Origin: Streptomyces melanogenes | GTDB lineage: Bacteria; Actinomycetota; Actinomycetes; Streptomycetales; Streptomycetaceae | Direction of reading: 5' to 3' | DNA: 64,000 nucleotides | NCBI RefSeq assembly: GCF_014649795.1 | Contig: NZ_BMTS01000009.1 | Span: 183,226-247,225, forward strand | In this document: in pieces, positions 7,518-17,270 of the stretch | Numbering within the stretch: the stretch's first letter is position 1 | Layout of the letters: each line of letters begins with the position of its first letter | Notes under the pieces: model-generated | The model's input: the letters and a program-made list of their open reading frames with translations, nothing else | Databases searched by the model: none | What the model was told of the DNA's origin: nothing | Program-made: the position numbers and the translations under genes

Positions 7518-10500
7518 GTGGAGACCAGGTCTTTCAGCCCCGTGTTCGTCGGCCGCGCCGGTGAACTGACCGCCTTGACCGAAGCGCTCGCCCGCGCCAC
7601 CGCGGGCGAGCCGCAGGCGTTGCTGGTGGGCGGTGAGGCCGGGGTGGGCAAGACCCGGCTCATCGAGGAGTTCACCAACGCCGCCTGCGACGCCGGAGCC
7701 GTGGTCGCGGTCGGCGGCTGTGTCGAGATCGGCGCCGACGGCCTTCCGTTCGCCCCCTTCTCCACCGCCCTGCGCACCCTGCGCCGTCGACTGCCCGACG
7801 AGCTCGCCGCGGCCGCCGACGGCCAGGAGGAGGAGCTGGCCCGGCTGCTGCCGGAGCTCGGCGAGGCCAGCCGGGAGACCGGCGAGGACGGCACCGCCCG
7901 CCTCTTCGAACTCACCGTGCGGCTCCTGGAGCGGACCGCCGCCGACCGCACGGTCGTCCTGGTCCTGGAGGACCTGCACTGGGCGGACGCCTCCACCCGC
8001 CATCTGCTCGCCTACCTCCTGCGCACCCTGCGGCGCGGCCGCCTGGTCGTCGTCGCCACCTACCGCGCCGACGACATCCACCGCCGCCACCCGCTGCGCC
8101 CCCTGATCGCCGAACTCGACCGGCTGCGCACCGTCCGGCGCATCGAGCTGTCCCGCTTCAACCGGGACGAGGTCCACCGCCAGCTCACCGGGATCCTTGC
8201 CGCCGAACCCGAACAGGCGCTGGTGGACGAGATCTTCGCGCGCTCCGACGGCAACGCCTTCTTCGTGGAGGAGCTGAGCGTCTGCCACGAGTCGGGCTGC
8301 GTCCCCGGCGGCGGCCTCAGCGAGTCCCTGCGCGACCTGCTGCTCGTACGGGTCGAGGCGCTGTCCGAGAACGCCCAGCTCGTCGTGCGCATCCTCGCCG
8401 AAGGCGGCTCCACCGTGGAGCACCCGCTGCTCGCCGCGGTCTGCGGGCTCGCCGAGGACGACCTCATCATCGCGCTGCGGGCGGCCGTCGGCGCCAACAT
8501 CCTGCTGCCGACCGAGGACGGCGACGGCTACCGGTTCCGGCACTCGCTGGTCCGCGAGGCCGTCAGCGACGACCTGCTGCCCGGCGAGCGCTCCCGCCTC
8601 AACCGCCGTTACGCCCAGGCCCTGGAGGCCGACCCCGCGCTGGTCCGCGCCGACGTCCACGCCACCCGCCTGGCCAGCTACTGGTACTGCGCGAACGATG
8701 CCGCCAAGGCGCTGCCCGTCGTGCTGCGCGCCGCCGTCGAGGCCCGCAAGCGGCACGCCTACTCCGAGCAGCTGCGCCTGCTCGAACGCGGCATGGAGCT
8801 GTGGGACTCGGTCCCCGCCGACGTCCGCACCGACCTGCGCCCGCTGGACTACGCGGGCGCCTACCCCTCGTGCGGCACCTGCGACCCCGCCACCACCCCG
8901 CTCGGCTACCTCGACCTGCTCGCCGAGGCGGCCGTCGCGGCCCGCTTCAGCGGCGAGCGCGAGCGCGCCGTGAAGACGGCCAAGCGCGCGCTGCGGCTCA
9001 TCGAGTCCGAGGAGAACGACGCCCCGCCGGGCACCCCCCACGGCGACCCGCTGCGCGCCGCCTGGTTCTGGACCGAGCTCGCCAAGCTGGTGCAGAGCCT
9101 CGGGCGCGGCGACGGCTGGGACGAGATCGCCACCGCCCAGGAGCTGGTGCGCGGACTGCCGCCGTCCGCCGTGCACGCGGCGGTCCTGGCCACCGCCGCG
9201 GGCTGGGGCATGCTGCACCGCCCCGGCCCCGAGTCGCTCGCCGCCGCCGAACGCGCCGTGGAGTACGCCCAGCTCGTCGACGCCGAGGAGATCGAACTCA
9301 ACGCCCGGCTCACCCTCGGCAGCCTGATGGTCGACGCGGGCGACATCGAGGGCGGCCTCGCCGCGATGCGCGGCGTCATCGACCGCTCGCTCGAACTCGG
9401 CCTCGTCGGCGAGGCGGGCCGCGGCTATGTGAACCTCTCCTCCAGTCTCGAATCGGTCGGCCGCTCCCAGGAGGCCGCTCGGACCGCGGCCCAGGGCGTA
9501 CAGGTCTCGCGCAAGTTCGGCCTCCTCGACAACGAGGCCTGGGCCGCCACCAACGAGTCCGACGCCCTGCTCAGCCTCGGCCGCTGGGAGGAGGCCACCG
9601 AGCGCGTCGAGTGGGTCCGGCGCTCCGGGGTGATGGGCAAGCCCAGGGGCTACTCCGCACTCCGCCTCGCCCAACTCTCCTTGCTGCGCGGCGAGTTGGA
9701 GCTCGCCGCCACCCGCCTCACCGACGCCGTCGGCCACTTCGGCGCCCGCGATCTGCTCCCGCAGAACGCCTTGCAGGTGGCCCGGGCCGAGCTCACCGTC
9801 GCCGCCGGGCAGGGCCGGTTCGCCTACGCGCGCGCCGTGCTCGCCCGCGCCGCCGAGGCCGGCTTCCCGCCCGGCACCCAGCGGTACGGCTGGCCGCTGC
9901 TGATCACCGCCGCCGCCGTGGAGGCCGATCTGCGCGGGCTGCCCGCCGCCGCTCCCGGCCGGGACGAGGCGGTGGCCCTGATCCGCTCGGCGGCCCGGAC
10001 GATGCCCACCCCCAGCCCGGTCGCCAAGGCCTACGCCCTGTGCGTCGAGGCGGAGCTGGCCCGCGCCGACGGCCGGGACGACGCGGCCCGCTGGGAGGCG
10101 GCGGCCACCGCGCTCCAGCCCCTTGAGCGCCCGTACGAACTCGCCCGGGTCTGCCACCGGTGGGCCGCCGCGCTGCTCGCCGAGGGCAACCAGCGCGACA
10201 AGGTTGGCACACTGCTGCGGCAGTCGCACTCCGCCGCCGTACGCCTCGGGGCCCGCCCGCTGGTGGAGGAGCTGGAGCTGCTGGCCCGCCGGGCCCGGCT
10301 GCCGCTCACCGCGCCGGATCCCGCCGTCCCGGACGAGCCCGCCGACCCGGCCGGGGCGCTCGGGCTGACCAGCCGGGAGCAGGACGTCCTGCGCCTGGTC
10401 GCCGCGGGGCACAGCAACCGGCAGATCGCCGAGGAGCTGTACATCTCCCCGAAGACGGCCAGCGTGCACGTCTCCAACATCCTGGCCAAGCTGGGCGTCT

Positions 10501-10565
10501 CGGGCCGCGGCGAGGCCGCGGCGCTGGCCCACCGGCTCAACCTCTTCACGGAGAAGGTGGCCTGA
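7518..10565 (+). CDS. Large ATP-binding LuxR (LAL) regulator
   Basis: A 1015-residue LAL-type regulator. The N-terminal AAA domain has a Walker A motif GGEAGVGKTR at about residues 38-48 and a Walker B VVLVLEDLHWAD near residue 150. A long helical TPR-like sensor region follows to about residue 930. The C-terminal LuxR helix-turn-helix (LTSREQDVLRLVAAGHSNRQ... LYISPKTASVHVSNILAKLG) occupies about residues 950-1013. These proteins usually activate transcription when inducer and ATP are bound; no target is evident. GTG 7518 is chosen because family members start just before SPVFVGRAGEL; ATG 7458 and 7506 are in-frame alternatives. Confidence 0.93.
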   Translation: METRSFSPVFVGRAGELTALTEALARATAGEPQALLVGGEAGVGKTRLIEEFTNAACDAGAVVAVGGCVEIGADGLPFAPFSTALRTLRRRLPDELAAAADGQEEELARLLPELGEASRETGEDGTARLFELTVRLLERTAADRTVVLVLEDLHWADASTRHLLAYLLRTLRRGRLVVVATYRADDIHRRHPLRPLIAELDRLRTVRRIELSRFNRDEVHRQLTGILAAEPEQALVDEIFARSDGNAFFVEELSVCHESGCVPGGGLSESLRDLLLVRVEALSENAQLVVRILAEGGSTVEHPLLAAVCGLAEDDLIIALRAAVGANILLPTEDGDGYRFRHSLVREAVSDDLLPGERSRLNRRYAQALEADPALVRADVHATRLASYWYCANDAAKALPVVLRAAVEARKRHAYSEQLRLLERGMELWDSVPADVRTDLRPLDYAGAYPSCGTCDPATTPLGYLDLLAEAAVAARFSGERERAVKTAKRALRLIESEENDAPPGTPHGDPLRAAWFWTELAKLVQSLGRGDGWDEIATAQELVRGLPPSAVHAAVLATAAGWGMLHRPGPESLAAAERAVEYAQLVDAEEIELNARLTLGSLMVDAGDIEGGLAAMRGVIDRSLELGLVGEAGRGYVNLSSSLESVGRSQEAARTAAQGVQVSRKFGLLDNEAWAATNESDALLSLGRWEEATERVEWVRRSGVMGKPRGYSALRLAQLSLLRGELELAATRLTDAVGHFGARDLLPQNALQVARAELTVAAGQGRFAYARAVLARAAEAGFPPGTQRYGWPLLITAAAVEADLRGLPAAAPGRDEAVALIRSAARTMPTPSPVAKAYALCVEAELARADGRDDAARWEAAATALQPLERPYELARVCHRWAAALLAEGNQRDKVGTLLRQSHSAAVRLGARPLVEELELLARRARLPLTAPDPAVPDEPADPAGALGLTSREQDVLRLVAAGHSNRQIAEELYISPKTASVHVSNILAKLGVSGRGEAAALAHRLNLFTEKVA

Positions 10566-10632
10566 GCGGGGGCGTGGGGTGCGGGGTGTGGCTTGGCGCG
10601 CCCCGTCCCCTGCACCAACGGCACCCCTTCGC

Positions 10633-11799
10633 CTACGTCACCTCCAGTTCCAGGATCTTGTCGTCGCCCGGCTTCGGGGTGCCCCGGCCGTCGGTCTCGC
10701 TGGTGACCAGGAGCAGGGTGTGCGGCCCCGTCGCTATCACCGTGCGCAGCCGTCCGTACGTGGACGTCAGGAACGCCTCGGGCTTCGCCAGCGCTTTGGT
10801 GCCGTCGAGCGGGATGCGCCACAGCCGTTCGCCGCGCAGGGACGCCATCCAGATGCTGCCCGCCGCGTACGCCACACCGCTCGGTGAGGCGTCCGAGGTC
10901 TTCCACTGCTCCACCGGGTCCACGAACCCCGGCTTGTTCCCCTTGCCCTCGACCAGCGGCCAGCCGTCGTTGTCGCCCGGCCCGATCACATTGAGCTCGT
11001 CCCAGGTGTCCTGGCCGAACTCCGAGGCCCACAGCCGCTTCGCGCCGTCCCAGGCGAGGCCCTGCACATTGCGGTGACCGTACGAGTACACCACCGAGTC
11101 CGCCTCGGGGTTGCCGTGCACCGGCTGGCCGTCCGGCGTCATCCGCAGGATCTTGCCGCCCAGCGACTTCTTGTCCTGGGCCAGGCCCCGGTCGCCCGTC
11201 TCGCCCGTGCCCGCGTACAGCATCTTGTCCGGGCCGAAGGCGATCCGGCCGCCGTTGTGGATGGTGCCCTTGGGGATGCCCCGCAGGATGGTGTCGGGCG
11301 CGCCGAGCTGCTCGCCCGCCGGGCGCTTCTCGTCGTAGATCATGCGGGCGATGCGGTTGTCGGACTCGGTGGTGAAGTACGCGTACACCTGGTGGTCCGA
11401 GGCGAACGCGGGGGAGAGCGCGAGGCCGAGCAGGCCGCCCTCGCCGCCCGGTTTCACCCCCGGCACGCTGCCGATCACCGTCTGTTTGCCGGCCGCGTCG
11501 ATCCGGCTCACCGTGCCCTCGTCGCGCGAGGCGACAAGGAGGCCCCCGTCGGGCAGCGGGGCCACGCCCCAGGGCGACTTGAGGCCCTGGGCCACGGTTC
11601 TGGTGACCTTCACCGAGCCCTTCGGGGGTGGCAGATCGGCGGCGGGCGCGGAGGTGGACGCTCCCGGGGAGCCGGTCGCGGGCGTCGAGCGGGCGCCGCC
11701 GTCGGGCCGCGGTGCGGTCCCGGACGAGCACCCGGCCGCGAGCACCAGCGCGGCAGCGGCCAACAGGGCCGTCACAGCAGGACGTTGCACGGTACGCAT
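10633..11799 (-). CDS. PQQ-dependent sugar (glucose/sorbosone) dehydrogenase-like lipoprotein
   Basis: A 388-residue secreted protein with a signal sequence ending in the lipobox LAAGC at about residues 19-23, then a Pro/Ser/Thr-rich linker. The six-bladed propeller of the GSDH family follows: SPWGVAPLPDGGLLVASRDEG, EGGLLGLALSPAF, IHNGGRIAFGPD, GGKILRMTPDG, YSYGHRNVQGLAWD and GDNDGWPLVEG. The His in IHNGG matches the catalytic-base position of soluble PQQ dehydrogenases. No PQQ synthesis genes are in the window. It is transcribed alone on the minus strand, convergent with the LuxR gene. Other GSDH members act on aldose sugars or on unknown substrates. Confidence 0.88.
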   Translation of the reverse strand: MRTVQRPAVTALLAAAALVLAAGCSSGTAPRPDGGARSTPATGSPGASTSAPAADLPPPKGSVKVTRTVAQGLKSPWGVAPLPDGGLLVASRDEGTVSRIDAAGKQTVIGSVPGVKPGGEGGLLGLALSPAFASDHQVYAYFTTESDNRIARMIYDEKRPAGEQLGAPDTILRGIPKGTIHNGGRIAFGPDKMLYAGTGETGDRGLAQDKKSLGGKILRMTPDGQPVHGNPEADSVVYSYGHRNVQGLAWDGAKRLWASEFGQDTWDELNVIGPGDNDGWPLVEGKGNKPGFVDPVEQWKTSDASPSGVAYAAGSIWMASLRGERLWRIPLDGTKALAKPEAFLTSTYGRLRTVIATGPHTLLLVTSETDGRGTPKPGDDKILELEVT

Positions 11800-11898
11800 T
11801 CCTTTCGAGCGGCTGCGGTCTCTACGGTACTTACACCGCCCGAGCCGCCCAGGTTCCCGATTCCCGATCGCCTTTCCCGGCCCCGGCCCTGCGGACCC

Positions 11899-12900
11899 TC
11901 AGTCCCACGACCCCCGGGCCCCCGGCAGCCGTTCGATCTCCGCCTCGTCCCGGTCCGTCAGCGCGAGCCCGGCCGCCGCCGCGTTCTCGCGGGCCCACTC
12001 CTCGCGCTTGGTGCCCGGGAGCGGGACCACGTGCGGGCCCCGGCCGAGCAGCCACGCCAGCGCGACCTGGGCCGGGGTCACCCCGTCCCCGTGGCGCGCC
12101 GCGACCCGGCGCAGCCCCGCCACCACGGGCTGGTTGGCCGCCATCATCTCGGCGGTGAAGCGGGGGTGCCGGGCCCGTACGTCGTCCGGCTCGAAGCCCT
12201 GGCCCGGGGTGAGCGTGCCGGTGAGGAAGCCGTTGCCGAGCGGCATCGCGGCCAGGAAGCCCACGCCCCGCGCCGCGCACCACGGCAGCAGCGCGTCCAG
12301 CGCCTCGCGCGCCCACACCGACAGCTCCGCCTGGACGGCGCTGACCGGGAAGACCTGCTGCACGCGCTCCAGTTGACGTATCGTCACTTCATAAGGGGCG
12401 CCGGACCGGCGGGCCGTCAGCGGGGCACCCGTGGCGCACACGCCGAGCGCCCGCACCTTGCCCGCCGTCACCAGCTCCGCCATCGCGCCCCAGGTCTCCT
12501 CGACCGGCACCTCGGGGTCCGCCCGGTGCAGCTGGTAGAGGTCGATGACATCGGTCTGGAGCCGCCGCAGCGAGGCGTCGCAGGCGCGCTTCACATAGCC
12601 GGGCCGCCCATTGGCCACCACATGCGCGTCGCCGCCCATCAGCAGGCCGCACTTGGTGGCGACGAAGGCGTCGGCGCGGCGCTCCTTCAGGGCCCGGCCC
12701 ACCAGCAGCTCGTTCTTGAACGGGCCGTACATGTCCGCCGTGTCGAGCAGGGTGGACCCGGCGTCGAGCGCGGCGTGCACGGCGCGCAGCGAGCGGTCCC
12801 CGCGCTGCTGCGACGTGGTGTAACCCCAGCTCATCGGCATGCAGCCGAGGCCGATCGCGCCCACCTCCAGGGCTGCCGCACCGATAGTCCTGCGCTCCAA
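11899..12900 (-). CDS. Aldo/keto reductase
   Basis: A 333-residue NADPH-dependent aldo/keto reductase. The catalytic tetrad is visible: Asp and Tyr in LDTADMYGPFKNE, Lys in VATKCG, and His in LYQLHRADP. The cofactor-binding C-terminal segment PLPGTKREEWARENAAAAGL is intact. Start is TTG 12900, supported by GGAGGGG eight bases upstream. It is divergent from the 2-hydroxyacid dehydrogenase, with an 83-base shared promoter region, so the two may be co-regulated. The substrate is unknown; it resembles the YajO/AKR13 type. Confidence 0.92.
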   Translation of the reverse strand: MERRTIGAAALEVGAIGLGCMPMSWGYTTSQQRGDRSLRAVHAALDAGSTLLDTADMYGPFKNELLVGRALKERRADAFVATKCGLLMGGDAHVVANGRPGYVKRACDASLRRLQTDVIDLYQLHRADPEVPVEETWGAMAELVTAGKVRALGVCATGAPLTARRSGAPYEVTIRQLERVQQVFPVSAVQAELSVWAREALDALLPWCAARGVGFLAAMPLGNGFLTGTLTPGQGFEPDDVRARHPRFTAEMMAANQPVVAGLRRVAARHGDGVTPAQVALAWLLGRGPHVVPLPGTKREEWARENAAAAGLALTDRDEAEIERLPGARGSWD

Positions 12901-12983
12901 CTCCCCGTACCCCTCCGAACAGCCCTGGGTGTGGCCCCCAAACTAACCTCTGGCCGCCGCCGGTCCTGACATAGCCTCCCGGC

Positions 12984-13922
12984 ATGACTGCAGACGTGTG
13001 GCTCCCCCTCCCGGCCGACGAGGTCCCGGGCCTGCCCGACGGCCTCTCCTACCGCCTCTGGGACGGCGGCCCCGACTACCCCGCCGACCCCGCCGACTGC
13101 GCCTTCTACGTGGTCCCGTACATGAAGGGATCGGAGATCGCGGTGCGGCCGCTCGCCGCCATGACCGGCGTACGGGTCGTACAGACCCTGTCGGCGGGCA
13201 TCGACCACGTACAGCCGGGCCTCGGCGCGCTGCCGACCGGCGTGCGGCTCTGCAACGCGCGCGGTGTGCACGAGGCGTCCACCGCCGAACTCACCCTCGC
13301 GCTGATCCTGGCCTCGCTGCGGGGGATTCCCTCGTTCGTCGCGGGGCAGGAGAAGGAGGAGTGGCGGTCCGGGTTCTATCCGGCGCTCGCCGACAAGTCG
13401 GTGCTGATCGTCGGGTACGGATCGATCGGCGCGGCCATCGAGGACCGGCTCGCGCCGTTCGAGTGCGCCCGGGTGGCGAGGGTGGCGCGCTCCTGGCGCA
13501 CGACTGCGCGCGGTCCAGTGCATCCCCTCACCGAACTGCCCACACTCCTCCCGGAAGCCGACGTGGTGGTCCTCTCCACGCCCCTCACGGAGCAGACGAA
13601 GGGTCTGGCGGGCGCAGAGTTCCTGGGCCGCATGAAGGACGGGGCGCTCCTGGTGAACGTGGCCCGGGGCCCCGTCGTGGACACCAAGGCGCTCCTCGCG
13701 GAGCTGGAGAGCGGCCGCATCCGGGCCGCGCTGGACGTCACCGATCCCGAGCCGCTGCCCGCCGGACACCCGCTGTGGCATGCGCCGAACGTTCTGATCA
13801 GCCCTCATGTCGGGGGCTCCACTTCGGCGTTCCTGCCGCGCGCGAAGGCGCTGATCGCCCGCCAGGTGACCAAGTACGCGGCCGGGCAGCCGCTGGACAA
13901 CATCGTCCTGACGACCGGGTAG
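12984..13922 (+). CDS. D-2-hydroxyacid dehydrogenase
   Basis: A 312-residue NAD(P)-dependent dehydrogenase. The Rossmann loop GYGSIGAAIE lies near residue 140. The substrate Arg is in NVARGPVVDTKALL, the Glu in DVTDPEPLPAGHPLW and the catalytic His in SPHVGG, so all three active-site residues are present. The family reduces 2-keto acids such as glyoxylate or hydroxypyruvate. Unlike the SerA at 21205 it has no regulatory C-terminal domains. TAGCCT (12972-12977) ends six bases before ATG 12984, which suggests a leaderless transcript. It is divergent from the aldo/keto reductase. Confidence 0.92.
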   Translation: MTADVWLPLPADEVPGLPDGLSYRLWDGGPDYPADPADCAFYVVPYMKGSEIAVRPLAAMTGVRVVQTLSAGIDHVQPGLGALPTGVRLCNARGVHEASTAELTLALILASLRGIPSFVAGQEKEEWRSGFYPALADKSVLIVGYGSIGAAIEDRLAPFECARVARVARSWRTTARGPVHPLTELPTLLPEADVVVLSTPLTEQTKGLAGAEFLGRMKDGALLVNVARGPVVDTKALLAELESGRIRAALDVTDPEPLPAGHPLWHAPNVLISPHVGGSTSAFLPRAKALIARQVTKYAAGQPLDNIVLTTG

Positions 13923-14129
13923 GGCCGCCCCGCCTTCGATTCGCGACTCTGCGCACCGGTCCAAGTGCGGTCCGTGTCCGCAACTCCCGCGGTGGTCACG
14001 GAGCGTAGAGGAACTATGTCCCTGAGTGACGAGACTGGTGTATCGTCCCGACCGGGGGCTGCGCCGCGTGTCTGGCGGCGCGGGGGAGCGAATGTCACAG
14101 CGAGGGGGGCGACGGGCGATGCACGGCCA

Positions 14130-17100
14130 ATGGACGAACGATCCGACGCGGCGGAGCCGCCGACGGCTACCCCGAGGCGCACGGGCGGGGCTCCCGAGGG
14201 GCCGCACCCGGCCCAGGATCCCGGTCCGGGCCCGCACCCGGATGCCGGCCAGGCCCCGGCCGCCGGCCAGGGCGGCCCGGCCGCCCTCCCCGACCGCCCG
14301 CCCGGCGGCCGCGAGGGCCCACCCGCCGGGCCGGGCGAGCGGTTCCGGAGTGCCCCGCACCCGTATCGCGTGTGGACCCGGAGGGGCCCGGTGAGCGCCG
14401 GTGCGGTGCTGCCCCACCGGCCCGTCCCCGGCGGCGGGACGGGTCTGGTCTCCCAGCTCGTCCTCGCGGTGGTCTGCGCGGGGTACGCGACGGGGGCGGC
14501 GCTCGGCTGGGGATCCTCGGAAGTCGCCGATGTGATGGGGGACTTCGGGCTCAGCGCCGCGGCGACGGCGGCCTCGGTCTCCTGCTTCCTCTACGCGCGC
14601 GGAGGCGCCGGGGAGGGGGAGAGCCGCTTTCGGCCCGCATGGCTCCTCTTCTCGTTCTCCTCCGCCATGGCGGCGAGCGGCAACGGAGTCTGGGGGTGGT
14701 ACCAGGTGGTGCTCGAGCACCCGGTCCCCTCGCCCTCCATGGCCGACCTGTTCTTCCTGCTCTTCGCGCCGCCCGCGATCGTCGGTCTCCTCGTCCTGGC
14801 CAAGCGTCCGGTGACCCGGGCGGGCTGGGTCTGCCTGGCCCTCGACTCCTGGCTGATCGGCGGCTCGCTGCTGACCCTCTCGTGGAGCCTGGCGCTGGCG
14901 CACACCGCGCACTTCGAGGGCGCGAGCGTCGCCCGCGCCGCGCTGGCGCTGGCGTACCCGCTGCTCGACATCGTGCTCGTGAGCATGGTGCTCGCGCTGC
15001 ACTTCCGGCGCTCCTCCGCCAACCGGTCGGCGATCAACACGGCCATCGCCGCGCTCGCCCTGACCGTGCTGTGCGACGCGCTGTACACCTCACCGCTGCT
15101 GCGCGCGCACTACCGCTCGGGCCAGCTCCTGGACGCGGGCTGGTTCGCCGCCTCGCTGCTGCTCGCCTACGCGCCGTGGGGCGCCCGCAGGCTCGCCCCG
15201 GGCCCTGCCGTGCCGCCACCGCCGCCGCCCCGGCGGCCGGGCGCGCTCCCGGCCAGCAGGCCGATTGCGGGCTCGCTGGGGGCGCTCACGCCGTACCTCG
15301 CGGCCGCCGTGTGCACCCTGGGGATCCTCTACAACGTGATCGAGGGCCGCCGGGTCGACCGCGTGGTGGTCTTCACCGGGTGCACGGTGGTGCTCGCGCT
15401 CGTCGTACGCCAGGGGATCATGCTCGTCGACAACATCGCGCTGACCCACGAACTGGCCCAGAAGGAGAACCACTTCCGCTCCCTGGTGCAGGGCTCCAGC
15501 GACGTCATCATGATCGCCGCGCCCACCGGGATACTGCGCTACGTCAGCCCCGCCGCCGCGGGCGTCTACGGACGGGATGCGGAGGACCTGGTCGGCTCCG
15601 AGCTGGCCTCCCTCATCCATCCCGAGGACCTGGGCCGGGTCGTGCACGAGGTGCGGCGCTTCCTGGCCGCGCCCCCGCTGGAGGAGCCGGCCGGCCGGAT
15701 CGAGTGCCGCTTCCGCTCGGGCACCGGCGAGTGGCTGAACGTGGAGTCGACCATCAACCGCCACCAGGGCGGCCTCATCCTCAACAGCCGGGACGTCACC
15801 GAACGGGTGCGCCTGCAGGCCCAGTTGCAGCACAACGCCGAGCACGACCCGCTCACCGACCTGCCCAACCGGGCGCTGTTCACCGAGCGCGTCCGCCAGG
15901 CGCTGAGCGGCCGCCGCGCCTCCGACCCGGGCACGGCGGTGCTCTTCATCGACCTCGACGGCTTCAAGCAGGTCAACGACACCATCGGCCACCAGGCCGG
16001 CGACGAGCTGCTGATCCAGGCGGCCCGCCGCCTCCAGGACTCGGTGCGCGCCGGCGACACCGCGGCCCGCCTCGGCGGCGACGAGTTCGCCGCCCTGATC
16101 CTGGGCGACGGCAGCCGCGACCGGGCGGCCCGCCAGCGCCAGGTGCACGAGATCGCCGACCGGCTGCGCCTCACCCTCTCGCAGCCGTACCAGATCGACG
16201 GCAACGAGGTGCGGGTCGCCGCCTCCATCGGCGTCGCCTTCGCCGAGCGCGACGTCAGCGCCCGCGAGCTGATGCGCAACGCCGACCTCGCGATGTACCG
16301 GGCCAAGTCCGGCGGCAAGAACCGCGTCGAGATGTACGCGCCGCAGATGCAGGCCGAGGTCGTCCGCAAAACCGAGCTGGCCGCCCGGCTGCGCACCGCG
16401 CTGCACGAGGGCGAGTTCGCGCTGCTGCACCAGCCGGTGGTCAACCTCACCACCGGGCGGGTGGCCGCCGTGGCCGCGCAGGCGCGCTGGAGATCGGCCC
16501 AGGGCATCCTGTTCACCCCGGCCGAATTCCTCCGGGTCGCCGACGACAGCGAGCGGACCGCGGAGCTGGGCCGCTGGCTCCTCGAAGAGGCCGTCGAGCA
16601 GGCCGCCGAGCGCGGCAGGGCCGGGCACGACACCCCGGTCGCGGTCCGTCTCCCGGCCCGTCGCCTGCTCGACAAGTCGATGCCGCTGGGATCTGTGGAA
16701 GCCCTGCTGACCAGGCACGGACTGCCGTCGGGCGCCCTGGTGATCGAGCTGTCCGACAGCGACCCCAGGATCTCCTTCGACGACCTGGAGCGGCGGCTGG
16801 TGAGCCTGCGCCGGCTCGGCGTGCGGATCGCCCTGGACGGCTTCGGCAGCGGGTACGCGGCGATCAACGCCCTGCGCCGGCTCCCCATCGACGTACTGAA
16901 ACTGGACAGGGGGCTGGTCGAGGGCGTGGTCGAGTCCGCCCGGCTGCACAAGATCACCAGCGGGCTGCTGCGGATCGCCTGCGACCTCGGGATGCAGTCC
17001 GTGGCCGACGGCGTGGACGTGCCGGAGCAGGTGCTGGCGCTGCGGGCCATGGGGTGCACCCACGGGCAGGGCATGGCCTTCTCCGGGCCGCTCGACGAGT

Positions 17101-17237
17101 ACCGGCTGCGCAGGGCGCTGGTGCGGGGCACCTTCCCGGTGCCGGGCGGGGCCGCGTTGCCCGTGCTCAGCGGCCGGGCGCTGCCCTCCGTCCGGGTCAA
17201 TCACTCAAATAGTGAGACACCCGTCCCACCCACTTGA
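14130..17237 (+). CDS. Membrane PAS-GGDEF-EAL protein; intact diguanylate cyclase, degenerate EAL
   Basis: A 1035-residue protein from ATG 14130; codons upstream of this lose third-position G/C, so earlier ATGs are less likely. GTG 14391 is an alternative. Order: Pro/Ala-rich N-terminus to residue 95, about eight transmembrane helices to 440, PAS domain 445-560, GGDEF 570-740, EAL 745-1000. The GGDEF motif near residue 648 is intact and carries an RxxD inhibitory site five residues before it (RAGD). In the EAL domain the signature Glu-Ala-Leu reads Ala-Ala-Gln, DDFGTG reads DGFGSG, and AEGVE reads ADGVD, so phosphodiesterase activity is doubtful. It probably makes c-di-GMP at the membrane. 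Confidence 0.93.
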   Translation: MDERSDAAEPPTATPRRTGGAPEGPHPAQDPGPGPHPDAGQAPAAGQGGPAALPDRPPGGREGPPAGPGERFRSAPHPYRVWTRRGPVSAGAVLPHRPVPGGGTGLVSQLVLAVVCAGYATGAALGWGSSEVADVMGDFGLSAAATAASVSCFLYARGGAGEGESRFRPAWLLFSFSSAMAASGNGVWGWYQVVLEHPVPSPSMADLFFLLFAPPAIVGLLVLAKRPVTRAGWVCLALDSWLIGGSLLTLSWSLALAHTAHFEGASVARAALALAYPLLDIVLVSMVLALHFRRSSANRSAINTAIAALALTVLCDALYTSPLLRAHYRSGQLLDAGWFAASLLLAYAPWGARRLAPGPAVPPPPPPRRPGALPASRPIAGSLGALTPYLAAAVCTLGILYNVIEGRRVDRVVVFTGCTVVLALVVRQGIMLVDNIALTHELAQKENHFRSLVQGSSDVIMIAAPTGILRYVSPAAAGVYGRDAEDLVGSELASLIHPEDLGRVVHEVRRFLAAPPLEEPAGRIECRFRSGTGEWLNVESTINRHQGGLILNSRDVTERVRLQAQLQHNAEHDPLTDLPNRALFTERVRQALSGRRASDPGTAVLFIDLDGFKQVNDTIGHQAGDELLIQAARRLQDSVRAGDTAARLGGDEFAALILGDGSRDRAARQRQVHEIADRLRLTLSQPYQIDGNEVRVAASIGVAFAERDVSARELMRNADLAMYRAKSGGKNRVEMYAPQMQAEVVRKTELAARLRTALHEGEFALLHQPVVNLTTGRVAAVAAQARWRSAQGILFTPAEFLRVADDSERTAELGRWLLEEAVEQAAERGRAGHDTPVAVRLPARRLLDKSMPLGSVEALLTRHGLPSGALVIELSDSDPRISFDDLERRLVSLRRLGVRIALDGFGSGYAAINALRRLPIDVLKLDRGLVEGVVESARLHKITSGLLRIACDLGMQSVADGVDVPEQVLALRAMGCTHGQGMAFSGPLDEYRLRRALVRGTFPVPGGAALPVLSGRALPSVRVNHSNSETPVPPT

Positions 17238-17263
17238 CACTACCGGGGCGCCGGGGGGAGGGT
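17234..17263 (+). promoter_or_regulatory. ilvB promoter
   Basis: A consensus TTGACA at 17234-17239 overlaps the last codons of the GGDEF gene. GAGGGT at 17258-17263 is a plausible -10 box after an 18-base spacer. It ends seven bases before ATG 17271, so transcription should start at or beside the leader-peptide start codon. Confidence 0.6.
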
Positions 17264-17270
17264 CATTGCC

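Noticed and set aside
14016..14129. Earlier ATG (14016) with AGAGGA as start of the GGDEF protein
   Set aside because: Codons between 14016 and 14129 have many A/T third positions, unlike the sequence after 14130, so this stretch is probably untranslated.
12831..17204. Very long minus-strand open frames opposite the hydroxyacid dehydrogenase and GGDEF genes
   Set aside because: They mirror the third-position bias of real genes on the plus strand and have no recognisable motifs.
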